In this document: in pieces, positions 18,877 through 26,810 of the stretch
How positions within the stretch are numbered: position 1 is the stretch's first letter
Layout: each line of letters begins with the position of its first letter
Notes under the pieces: model-generated
Databases searched by the model: none
Told to the model about the DNA's origin: nothing
What the model saw: the letters and a program-made list of their open reading frames with translations, nothing else
Assembly: GCF_034058155.1 (NCBI RefSeq)
Contig: NZ_CP139148.1
Span: 4,340,001 to 4,404,000 of the forward strand
From: Flavobacterium sp. KACC 22761
GTDB lineage: Bacteria; Bacteroidota; Bacteroidia; Flavobacteriales; Flavobacteriaceae
DNA length: 64,000 nt
Direction: 5' to 3'
Made by a program: the position numbers and the translations under genes

Positions 18877-19857
18877 ATGGCAAAAAGACTACCCAAACTA
18901 CCTCCTTTGCTGCAAAGCAAAATTTACAAGACCGGACAAACCAGAAGCGCGAATGATGATGTAATTTATCAAAATAGAGCCAATAGAAACGGTACTGTTT
19001 TGATCCCTTTTGAATCAATCAATTTATTTGATATTTCAGACTTCACTTCTAACAGATTTGAAAGCGGATTTATCGTTGTACTTAGTCCTGAAGAATATTA
19101 CTCAAATCCCGACACGCCAGTTTTAATGAAGGCTCGAAAATTAAAACTTGGTGTTAATGCGATCTTGCTTTACGAGACAAGAGCGCAATGGAATGAGTTT
19201 AATCCTTACAAAAACAAACTTAGCGTTGCCGAAAAAAGAACATCTCCTATAGATGGCCATTTTGTTGCTCGCATACCCTCCTCCAGTCCGAAAGAAGAAA
19301 AGATTATTCTTGGTTTTAATACCAGTAGCTGTAAAGGCGCTGGAATTAGAGTAGCAGAATATGCCCCTTTATCAACAATAAAGTCTTCTCATTTGCAATT
19401 AGAATATTTATTCTGGCTTTGCTATAATTCTAAAGAAATTGCACTTGGAGCCGGAATGACAGAGAGCGAAATTGAAAATCGGATAGCCGCTATAAGTACA
19501 GCCTGTCACAATCAAAAGTTAGCCAATACTGACCGCCTTTACAAAACTCGGATTATCGATAATTCTAAAAACACGATTTGCCCACTTTGTTTAAAAAAAT
19601 TAAGTGCCGATGCTTTTCTGCTAAACTTCTTTGAATCGAGCGAGAAATTAGACATAAGTAAAGAAATCAGTCCTATTAACCTTTTTTATATTAATCAGCT
19701 GAAAACTGGTGAATTCAATCACGCCCCCTATAATTTAGCTTGGGGACACCAAAATTGCAACATGATTTGTAAAGAAACAGGTGTAATCGAAACTATTAAA
19801 TGGATGAAAGAGGTTGTGGTAAATACTATTATTTTCAACAAAGACTCATCCTCTTAA
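18877..19857 (+). CDS. HNH-type restriction endonuclease-like protein (possibly BstXI family)
   Basis: The 326-residue protein has a C-terminal zinc-HNH-like module: CPLC at 235-238, His282 (FNHAPYNLAWGH), Asn286, His291 and Cys294 (HQNCN). The N-terminal KIYKTGQTR...DDVIYQNR segment recalls the BstXI restriction endonuclease family from memory; I cannot confirm it without a search. Such an enzyme would cut DNA at a specific site in the cytosol. No DNA methyltransferase is encoded within the window. More than 1 kb of noncoding DNA lies upstream and an unrelated MFS gene follows. Either the cognate methyltransferase is elsewhere or this is a solitary nuclease. Confidence 0.65.
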   Translation: MAKRLPKLPPLLQSKIYKTGQTRSANDDVIYQNRANRNGTVLIPFESINLFDISDFTSNRFESGFIVVLSPEEYYSNPDTPVLMKARKLKLGVNAILLYETRAQWNEFNPYKNKLSVAEKRTSPIDGHFVARIPSSSPKEEKIILGFNTSSCKGAGIRVAEYAPLSTIKSSHLQLEYLFWLCYNSKEIALGAGMTESEIENRIAAISTACHNQKLANTDRLYKTRIIDNSKNTICPLCLKKLSADAFLLNFFESSEKLDISKEISPINLFYINQLKTGEFNHAPYNLAWGHQNCNMICKETGVIETIKWMKEVVVNTIIFNKDSSS

Positions 19858-20042
19858 AAGTAAAAAGAGTAAATCAAATTATTTTTTAAAATTATTCATA
19901 GTAAAAATGATTTTTGCTCATTGGCAGAAATTATTACTATAGTACTACTGTATATTTAAATTAAAACGAGAATAATTTAAATCATTTTTGATTTATTAAA
20001 ATTGGATCAAAAAGAAAAAATTTCACCCCAAAAAAAAAGAAA

Positions 20043-21314
20043 ATGATAAGCGACTTAAGAAAAAAATACGTAGAAAATTATAGTGGTTTTCCAAAAGAAA
20101 TTTGGATTTTGACATTAATAACCTTTATAAACAGAACAGGAACAATGGTCATTCCGTTTCTGTCAAAATATATGAAAGAAAACCTGCATTTTGAATATAA
20201 TCAGATTGGATGGGTTATGGTTTGCTTTGGAGTTGGTTCTTTTATAGGTACCTGGTTAAGCGGTGTTTTATCTGACAGAATTGGATTTTATAAAGTAATG
20301 ATTGGCAGCCTTTTTGGCAGCGGATTAATCTTCTTTATGCTCCAGTTTATTACGTCATTTGAAGGATTTTGTTTGTCAATTCTGCTCTTAACAACTATTG
20401 CAGATATGTTCAGACCTGCCATGTTGGTATCTTTAAATACTTATACTCGCAAAGAAAACAAAACCAGAGCATTGGCTTTGGTACGATCAGCTACAAGTTT
20501 GGGATTCCTATTTGGGCCTCCTTTAGGCGGTCTAATAATCATATTAGTTGGCTACAAATACCTTTTTTATGTAGATTCAGCTACGTGTATTCTAGCAGTT
20601 TTAGTTTTTGTCTTATTAGTGAAAGAAAGAAAATTACCTTTCAAACTCAAATCACATAATTACGGAGTTGACAAATATGCAATTTTAAAAGATCGAACTT
20701 TTTTAACTCATATGTTCATTTCTCTAATTACAGGGATTATGTATTTTCAAGTATTTACGACATTGACACTTTATCACAAAGAACAATTTAATCTATCAGA
20801 AGTAAATAGTGGTTTGCTGTTAAGTTTTAGTGGAATATTGACTCTACTCTTTGAATTACCGATTGTTAATTATGTCGAAAAAAACAGAATGAACAAGCTG
20901 AATGTCATTATGGTTGGTTTGTCATTTATGGTTCTTAGTTATATTCTTCTGTTATTGAATGACAAATGGTATGGAATATTGTATGTAATGATGTTTTTCA
21001 TGACACTTGGCGTAATGCTGACTTTTCCTTTTTCAAATTCATTTGCCATGACTAGATCACACAATAATCAAGAAGGAAGGTATATGTCGGTTTTTACAAT
21101 GAGTTTTAGCCTTGCACATATATTAAGTGCCAAAACGGGAATGGAAATTGTCGCTTATGCTAGCTACAGAGCCGATTTTATATTTATGAGCCTAATTGGA
21201 ATATTGGCAATTACGCTTTGTTATTTCTTGGTGAAAATGGTTGAAAAAGAAACAATAGAAACCAAAATAAAAATAGTGCAATCCATCTTTGTTGACAAGA
21301 AGAAGAGACCTTAG
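20043..21314 (+). CDS. MFS transporter
   Basis: The 423-residue protein has about 12 hydrophobic segments. The MFS motif between helices 2 and 3 (GTWLSGVLSDRIGFYKVM, near residues 72-90) is present, and so is a GFLFGPPLGG stretch in helix 5, as in drug/H+ antiporters. It sits in the inner membrane and probably moves a small molecule by proton exchange. The substrate cannot be read from sequence. The next gene on the same strand begins 90 bp after its stop, so co-transcription with the exported Ppx-like gene is possible. No full promoter was found in the 185 bp upstream. Confidence 0.85.
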   Translation: MISDLRKKYVENYSGFPKEIWILTLITFINRTGTMVIPFLSKYMKENLHFEYNQIGWVMVCFGVGSFIGTWLSGVLSDRIGFYKVMIGSLFGSGLIFFMLQFITSFEGFCLSILLLTTIADMFRPAMLVSLNTYTRKENKTRALALVRSATSLGFLFGPPLGGLIIILVGYKYLFYVDSATCILAVLVFVLLVKERKLPFKLKSHNYGVDKYAILKDRTFLTHMFISLITGIMYFQVFTTLTLYHKEQFNLSEVNSGLLLSFSGILTLLFELPIVNYVEKNRMNKLNVIMVGLSFMVLSYILLLLNDKWYGILYVMMFFMTLGVMLTFPFSNSFAMTRSHNNQEGRYMSVFTMSFSLAHILSAKTGMEIVAYASYRADFIFMSLIGILAITLCYFLVKMVEKETIETKIKIVQSIFVDKKKRP

Positions 21315-21404
21315 TTTTCTGTGATATGAAAATGAATTATTAATTCTTTTCAATGTTTGAATAAAAAGGGACCTCCTTCTAGTATTAAAAAATACCCATT
21401 CAAT

Positions 21405-22481
21405 ATGAAAAAATATATTGCACTAAAAGTCATAATTGTTTTTATTTTTTTTATCCCTTCGCGTATAATTTCACAGGAACTTTATGGCGGAATTGAAATA
21501 GGAAGCAAGGGAGTAAAAATGTCGGTAATAAATGTTCAAAACATTAAGAAAGGAAAATATGATGTAGTTGATTTTTGGACGGAAAATGTGGGTATTGCGA
21601 AAGGAATATCCATAGACGGAAATTTAGCAGAAAATGACATTGAAACTGCTTTTAATGTGGTAGTAAAAAATTACACCAAATTAATTAAGGAATACAAAAT
21701 TAAAGAGAAAAACATCTTTATAGTGGTGTCCTCGGGAGTTGCAATGGCAAAAAACATTGATGTTTTACGACAAAGACTACATGTGTTTACCAATATTGAT
21801 GTTGCAATAATTACTTCAGAAACAGAAGCAAAGCTATTGCTTAAAGGATGCATTCCACCAAAAGAGTATTCAGATTCCTTAATTCTTGATATTGGCGGAG
21901 GAAATACTAAAGGAGGCTACGTTGAAGAATTCAATGAGGACGATATTTTGATATTTTATCCTGTAACATTAGATTTAGGAACCGTAACTTTTACCGAAAA
22001 AATAAACAAAAAAGCAAAAACCAATTCAATTGATGAATTTAATGAGCTATTGTCTGCGTCATTGCCAGAATTAACAGATCAGACCAATACTTTGTATCAG
22101 CAAAACTCAAAAATTTTTAAAAAGGACAACATTTACATGTCAGGTGGCGCAGTTTGGGCATTTTATACTTTATATAAAGGAAACAATGCGGAACAAAATT
22201 TTAATCCGTTTGACGTTAAAGATGTTGAAGCTTACAATAAAATGATAAAAACAGATTATGCAAAATTTGAAGCTTTGGCCTCGCAAAACAAGGATATTGA
22301 AAAAGTATTAAAAACCTATTCTCAAAAATACTTAATTGCAGCAAATTCGTTATTGTTGACGCTTTTAGAAAAGATGCCTGATATCAAGTCAAAAAACATT
22401 TATTTTACCAAACAAGGACAAATGGCTTGGCTTCTTTCATATATTGCAGATTCTGCAAAACGAGCAAAAGATATCCGTTAA
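21405..22481 (+). CDS. Exported Ppx/GppA phosphatase-like protein
   Basis: The protein shows the ASKHA motifs of exopolyphosphatase/pppGpp phosphatase: GIEIGSKGVKMSV (phosphate 1), TSETEAKLLLKG (with the EA pair), LILDIGGGNTKGG (phosphate 2) and DLGTVTFTE. I place the start at the ATG at 21405, because MKKYIALKVIIVFIFF... then gives a good signal peptide ending near IISQ. An upstream ATG at 21357 would add 16 polar residues ahead of it. Ppx and GppA are normally cytosolic, so export to the periplasm is unusual. A role in polyphosphate or nucleotide phosphate scavenging is inference, supported only by the phosphatase gene 9 kb away. Confidence 0.75.
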   Translation: MKKYIALKVIIVFIFFIPSRIISQELYGGIEIGSKGVKMSVINVQNIKKGKYDVVDFWTENVGIAKGISIDGNLAENDIETAFNVVVKNYTKLIKEYKIKEKNIFIVVSSGVAMAKNIDVLRQRLHVFTNIDVAIITSETEAKLLLKGCIPPKEYSDSLILDIGGGNTKGGYVEEFNEDDILIFYPVTLDLGTVTFTEKINKKAKTNSIDEFNELLSASLPELTDQTNTLYQQNSKIFKKDNIYMSGGAVWAFYTLYKGNNAEQNFNPFDVKDVEAYNKMIKTDYAKFEALASQNKDIEKVLKTYSQKYLIAANSLLLTLLEKMPDIKSKNIYFTKQGQMAWLLSYIADSAKRAKDIR

Positions 22482-22590
22482 AATCAGCATTTCCTGAGCA
22501 ATATCTTAAAAAAACACCTACAAAGGTTTTACTTGTATTTAGCAATTTAGAAAGCAATAACAAGTATCTAAATAGCCTTAAAAGCAAAAA

Positions 22591-22635
22591 TCAATAAAAA
22601 ACCAGTAACCGAATTGATTACTGGTTTTTTATTGA
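22591..22635. terminator. Bidirectional terminator between convergent genes
   Basis: A perfect 18-bp inverted repeat (22591-22608 with 22618-22635) surrounds a 9-base loop. The stem has CCAGTAA/TTACTGG at its apex and A/T runs below, so it can terminate on both strands. Confidence 0.85.
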
Positions 22636-22725
22636 TTTTTTTTAGTTAGGTAGATAAGTTAATAAAAAAACGCTTTATTTTTTAAAATCAAGTATGCTTT
22701 CGCAAATCCTATTATTAAGGATAAC

Positions 22726-23991
22726 TTAGTTTTTAATTCTAAAATCAGGTTTTTTCTTCATGGATGCGCTTGCAAACAATTCACTGTTTTTAAGTTTTAT
22801 AAACTCAATTCCGTATTGTTTGTCCTGATACCAATTACTGATAAGGAAATTGTAGTCTTTGTTTTGAGTTATTCCAAGGGTCTTGGTATCATTTACAAGC
22901 AGATATTTTAAGATTATTTTGTCCAAATATTCATTTGTAATTGGAATTGTATCTGCAAATACGATGAGTTGGCTAAATCCAGATATCACCGAATTCGTTA
23001 AGGTCAAAAAGGTATTTTCACGAATCAATATTGCTTCATATTTAAGACCTTGGATTTCAGGCCCAATATCTTCCGTATGCATCATTGTAAAATTTGAAGC
23101 ATTAACTCTTGTCATTTCTTTTCGACTGTCTAAAACTTCACCTTTTCTGGTATCAACCGTTTCCATTTCAAAACAACGAGATCCGTATTTATCAGATAAA
23201 AACGGACTTCTAATAGCAATACTATTTGAGATATTACATTGGACACCTTGTGTAAAATCAAAATCATCATCAGCTGATCGCAAAGAAATCAAATGGCTCG
23301 TATCTACATATCCTCCGTAAAACTGGAACGAATCGTCATCACAAAAGGTAACCTGTATGTATTCTAATTTTGTCTTTTTGCCCACCCCTGCTAATGATAA
23401 TCCGTTTAAAGGTTTATTAGCAGTTGTTTTTTTTCCTGAAAATTCAATTCTAACATATTTTAAAATGCCAGAATCACTATCCTTATTATCTCCGCCATAC
23501 ATTGCTTTTTGCGGATCAAGCTCGAATTCTAAAATTCCAATTCCTCCCGTTTTATTAATTGGTGCATCTCCTAAAAGAATAATACCTCCCCAATCACCCG
23601 GATTTCTATCTCCTGAGTTCTTGTCGGAAGTAAACACAATTGGATCTGTTTCAGTCCCTTCGGCAATAATTTTGGCGCCTTTTGTGACGACTAATATGCT
23701 CATAGCTTTAGTATCGCACCTTATCAACGTGCCGGGTTCAATAGTCAAAGTAACATTTGGGGCAACATAAACCGCCCCTACCAAAACATAAACATTTTCT
23801 TTTTTTAATGTCATGTTTGAAGTAATTACACCAGTTATAATTTGAGAAGCCTCATTATAACTGGTGGTCTTGGGGTTGAAGTTTGTCCACATATTTAACC
23901 AATTCGTATCGCCACTGATACCTTTGATGTTTTGGGCGTTACCCAATAATGTGAAAGTAAAAAATACAAGTAGGAATATTTTCTTTTTCAT
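22726..23991 (-). CDS. Secreted right-handed beta-helix protein
   Basis: The 421-residue protein has a signal peptide (about 1-19, ending GNAQ). It continues with the pattern of a parallel beta-helix: VYVLVGAVYVAPNVTLTIEPGTLIRCD, then WGGIILLGDAPIN, LKYVRIEFSG and LEYIQVTFCDDDSFQFYGG. I see no catalytic motif and no T9SS domain. Relatives are common in Bacteroidota, often with unhelpful database names. It is probably surface-exposed or secreted. It converges on the exported Ppx-like gene and is followed by the shared hairpin. No function is assigned. Confidence 0.7.
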   Translation of the reverse strand: MKKKIFLLVFFTFTLLGNAQNIKGISGDTNWLNMWTNFNPKTTSYNEASQIITGVITSNMTLKKENVYVLVGAVYVAPNVTLTIEPGTLIRCDTKAMSILVVTKGAKIIAEGTETDPIVFTSDKNSGDRNPGDWGGIILLGDAPINKTGGIGILEFELDPQKAMYGGDNKDSDSGILKYVRIEFSGKKTTANKPLNGLSLAGVGKKTKLEYIQVTFCDDDSFQFYGGYVDTSHLISLRSADDDFDFTQGVQCNISNSIAIRSPFLSDKYGSRCFEMETVDTRKGEVLDSRKEMTRVNASNFTMMHTEDIGPEIQGLKYEAILIRENTFLTLTNSVISGFSQLIVFADTIPITNEYLDKIILKYLLVNDTKTLGITQNKDYNFLISNWYQDKQYGIEFIKLKNSELFASASMKKKPDFRIKN

Positions 23992-24021
23992 AACTTCTTC
24001 TTTTTAATTTATTTTAAAAAA

Positions 24022-24047
24022 AAGGCCAACCATAAAAAGTCAGCCTT
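24022..24047 (-). terminator. Terminator of the roadblock-like gene
   Basis: On the minus strand AAGGCTGAC pairs with GGTTGGCCTT (two wobble pairs) and is followed by eight T residues. It lies 18 bp past the stop codon at 24065. Confidence 0.6.
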
Positions 24048-24064
24048 CCCACATTCAAAATCCA

Positions 24065-24442
24065 TTATAATTTGGAAGCAATCTCTTTTTTGTATTTGTT
24101 AAGAATTGCTTTAGTCATTCCCATATTAGCTTTAGTAGAGTCAACCGCAAGATAAATCATGTACAAATTATTATCAGAAATGTCAATAATATGAATTTGA
24201 GATGTTAAGGTAATCATGATATCTGAAACAATTTGATTTTTTAATCCTAACGCGCTGATTGCATTAAGTTTTGCTTTAACAACTTCAAGGTTGAACGCAG
24301 AAGCTAATTCAGGATCAAAATCTGGTTTAGCTGAAAGTGAAAAATACGACATCCCACTTTGAATTTCTGCAATTGAAACTGCAATAAAACCTGGGCAATT
24401 TTTTTCTAGATCCTCTCCGAATTGATTTAAAAAGTCTGACAT
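24065..24442 (-). CDS. Roadblock/LC7-like small protein
   Basis: The 125-residue protein (from MSDFLNQFGEDL) has an alpha/beta pattern. It includes CPGFIAVSIAEIQSGMSYFSLS, a helical middle part and a final IHIIDISDNNLYMIYLAVD strand pair before a helix. This resembles roadblock/LC7 proteins such as MglB, which regulate small GTPases. No GTPase gene is adjacent. The start at 24442 is preferred because the 16 extra residues from an ATG at 24490 are almost all Lys, Met and Thr. A TATCTTTG box at 24514-24507 (minus) fits either start. The family call is from pattern only. Confidence 0.55.
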   Translation of the reverse strand: MSDFLNQFGEDLEKNCPGFIAVSIAEIQSGMSYFSLSAKPDFDPELASAFNLEVVKAKLNAISALGLKNQIVSDIMITLTSQIHIIDISDNNLYMIYLAVDSTKANMGMTKAILNKYKKEIASKL

Positions 24443-24506
24443 AATTTTAGTTTTTAGTTTTTTATATTTTTTCATCTTTTTTGTCTTCAACTGCAGTTTG
24501 ACATTA

Positions 24507-24514
24507 CAAAGATA
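24507..24514 (-). promoter_or_regulatory. Candidate -7 box of the roadblock-like gene
   Basis: Plus-strand CAAAGATA reads TATCTTTG on the minus strand, matching TAnnTTTG. No -33 TTG is found at the usual distance. Confidence 0.35.
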
Positions 24515-24990
24515 TTTTTCAAAACGGTTGGCGTCGTTTTCTTTTTAATTTAATTTCTTACTTTTTTTTTATTTTTTTTTATCTGGTGCTTATTTTTGGG
24601 GTTGTCAAAATACAAAACACTGTATATCAATTTATTATGATTTATTTTTTTATAACCATAAAGTGGTTATTTTCTTAAAAATTCAAAAAACTGTCTTTAA
24701 ACGCCTAATTAACTGATAATAAATAAATTACATATTAATATTTTTACCATCTAATGGTGTTATTTTTTATTTTTTAATATCTTTTTCCTACATAAAACAC
24801 TTGAAAAACAAAGAATTACGATTTAAAAATATTTTTCTTCACCCGTATAATGGTTTAAAAAACAACACCAAAAATCACTTTTAAGAGACATTTATTTCTT
24901 TTGCGAACTTTTATGATCAAATATTTAGCTAACATTACTTCCAAATGTTAATAATATGTTTCGTTTCAAAGTGATTTTATTAATGTAAAC

Positions 24991-25033
24991 GTAACCTTTC
25001 GCACCTACCCTCATCTTTACTTTTGAAGACATA
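24991..25033 (+). promoter_or_regulatory. Candidate ECF-sigma promoter upstream of the sigma gene
   Basis: GTAACCTTTCGCACCTACC (24991-25009) is followed, 35 bases from its start, by AAGACATA. A near copy with the same 35-base offset precedes the anti-sigma gene. A GTAAC -35-like block is a recurrent feature upstream of Bacteroidota ECF genes. Confidence 0.55.
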
Positions 25034-25158
25034 TAACAAAGAACCCAAAACTTTATATATGTTATTTTTAAAAGCGCACGAACATTATTCAAACGAAATC
25101 AAAAGAAGTGATTCATCTTGCACGATTCATTTGATCATCCACACCAAAATAATGTATC

Positions 25159-25716
25159 ATGTATAAGAAGTTTACAGACGAAGAACTTGTCGAATTATTA
25201 AAATCTGGCAAGGATAAAGCTTTTGATGAACTTTATTTTAGATACCGCGATATCCTTGTCCGATTTGTTTACCTCAGAATGAAATCAATAGCAATCTCTG
25301 AAGAAATTGTTCAGGAAGTTTTTACCAGTATTTGGGAGCGCCGAAAGACAATTGTAATCCAAAAAAGTTTTGCTGCATACATCTATACCTCCGTACGTTA
25401 CATGACTTTAGATTATTTCAAATCACACAGTGTTAGTGATCAGTACATACAGGAAGTTTTAGATAAAAACACAGTTTCATATTCTAGCCATAATGCAACT
25501 GAAGATTTCATTTACTACGAAGAATTGCAAAAAGCCGTTGATAAAGCGACCATGCTTCTTCCTAAAAAATCAAAAGAAGTTTTTATTCTAAGCCGCATAA
25601 AACATTACTCAAATAAAGAAATAGCAGACGAACTCAATGTTTCAATCGAAACGGTAAAATATCACATCACCTATTCGCTGAAATTCATGCGCACTTATTT
25701 AGGTGAGTTCAATTAA
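25159..25716 (+). CDS. ECF RNA polymerase sigma-70 factor (FecI-like)
   Basis: The 185-residue protein has a sigma-2 region (AFDELYFRYRDILVRFVYLRM, near residues 20-40) and a sigma-4 region (LPKKSKEVFILSRIKHYSNKE..., about 130-175, with the helix-turn-helix NVSIETVKYHIT). It has the length and layout of Bacteroidota ECF factors paired with FecR. The next gene, 113 bp on, encodes the FecR anti-sigma factor, then SusC with an STN domain and SusD. This is the classical trans-envelope cascade: substrate binding at SusC frees the sigma factor, which activates the locus. Confidence 0.93.
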   Translation: MYKKFTDEELVELLKSGKDKAFDELYFRYRDILVRFVYLRMKSIAISEEIVQEVFTSIWERRKTIVIQKSFAAYIYTSVRYMTLDYFKSHSVSDQYIQEVLDKNTVSYSSHNATEDFIYYEELQKAVDKATMLLPKKSKEVFILSRIKHYSNKEIADELNVSIETVKYHITYSLKFMRTYLGEFN

Positions 25717-25761
25717 AAAGTAAAATTCAGATTAAGAAACCTGTTTTTTCTTAACAGAAGC

Positions 25762-25804
25762 GTAACCTTCTGCGCCTACCTGAAATTACAATTCCAAAGA
25801 CATA
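25762..25804 (+). promoter_or_regulatory. Second copy of the ECF-type motif, upstream of fecR
   Basis: GTAACCTTCTGCGCCTACC (25762-25780) matches 16 of 19 bases of the copy at 24991. It also has AAGACATA exactly 35 bases from its start. It ends 25 bp before the anti-sigma start codon. Confidence 0.55.
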
Positions 25805-25829
25805 CTATTAAAGACATAAAGAAATTATA

Positions 25830-26750
25830 ATGCCTGATAAATTAAGACAAGAAATAAAACATTTTTTAGACGGAAAATATTCTCCTAAAGGACAAGAAAT
25901 GTGGAATAAATGGTACGATCGTACCGACGATTTTTTTGAAAACATGGAAATGATTCAATCGAATCGTTCGAAACTTAAAAAAGAACTAAGAGCAATCAAG
26001 AAACCAAACGATGTAATTTCTCTTCCATATAAAAACTGGGCAGTTGCTGCATCTTTAACCTTTTTAATTGGTTTATCGGTGTTCTTCTATCAATCATCCA
26101 CATCGGTTGAGAACAAACAATTTGCCGTAAAACTTGGTGAACATGCCAAAATAAAATTAAGCGACGGAACTCAAATCTGGCTAAATGCCGGAAGTGTTTT
26201 AAAATATCCTAAAGAATTTAAAGGAGATACCAGAGAAGTTTACTTGAGCGGTGAAGCATTTTTTGATGTAGCCAAAGATAAAAAGCATCCTTTTATCATA
26301 CATACTAATAAAATGGATACCAAAGTTCTTGGAACCAGTTTTAATGTTCAGGCTTATCCAGACCAAAGAACTCAGGAAGTTTCAGTTTTGACAGGAAGAG
26401 TGAATGTAAAATCTACCGTTACAGAAGAGAATGTATATGTAACTCCAGGCCAAAAAGCAGTCTTTAGATCTCAAAATAATAAACTGCAAGCTTTTAAAGA
26501 TATTCCTGTAAACACCATTTCGTTATGGCGAAAAAACATCATGGTATTTGAAGAAACGCCTTTAGCAGAAGTTGTTGCCACCATAAACCGCAATTATAAT
26601 GTGGCAATTGAAATCAAAAATAAAAATTTAAACGAATTAAAGATCAGCGCCTACTTCAAAGAATTATCAGCTGATCAAGTAATTGGATTGGTCTGCAATA
26701 TCATCAATGCCAATTATAAAATAGATTCAGGAGTCTATAAAATAGAATAA
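25830..26750 (+). CDS. FecR-type anti-sigma factor
   Basis: The 306-residue protein has a cytosolic N-terminal part that should hold the sigma factor. One membrane segment follows (about 73-90, WAVAASLTFLIGLSVFFY). The periplasmic FecR domain (about 110-205) has KLGEHAKIKLSDGTQIWLNAGS and VYLSGEAFFDVAKDKKHPFIIHT. A C-terminal DUF4974-type domain (about 230-306, NTISLWRKNIMVFEETPLAEV) ends it. It should pass the signal from the STN domain of the SusC protein to the ECF sigma factor. The order sigma, fecR, susC, susD is standard for signalling SusCD systems. Confidence 0.93.
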   Translation: MPDKLRQEIKHFLDGKYSPKGQEMWNKWYDRTDDFFENMEMIQSNRSKLKKELRAIKKPNDVISLPYKNWAVAASLTFLIGLSVFFYQSSTSVENKQFAVKLGEHAKIKLSDGTQIWLNAGSVLKYPKEFKGDTREVYLSGEAFFDVAKDKKHPFIIHTNKMDTKVLGTSFNVQAYPDQRTQEVSVLTGRVNVKSTVTEENVYVTPGQKAVFRSQNNKLQAFKDIPVNTISLWRKNIMVFEETPLAEVVATINRNYNVAIEIKNKNLNELKISAYFKELSADQVIGLVCNIINANYKIDSGVYKIE

Positions 26751-26810
26751 ACCCATCAAAAATAAAACTACGTAGAAAACCCACAAACAAAACAATTAAA
26801 ACTAAAAATT

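Larger units (their letters stand above)
24491..25158. other. 668-bp AT-rich region between divergent genes
   Basis: No frame of useful length is present. The region holds long T tracts (about 24561-24580), a candidate -7 box for the roadblock-like gene and, near the right end, the candidate ECF-type promoter of the sigma factor gene. The rest is unrecognised. Confidence 0.6.
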
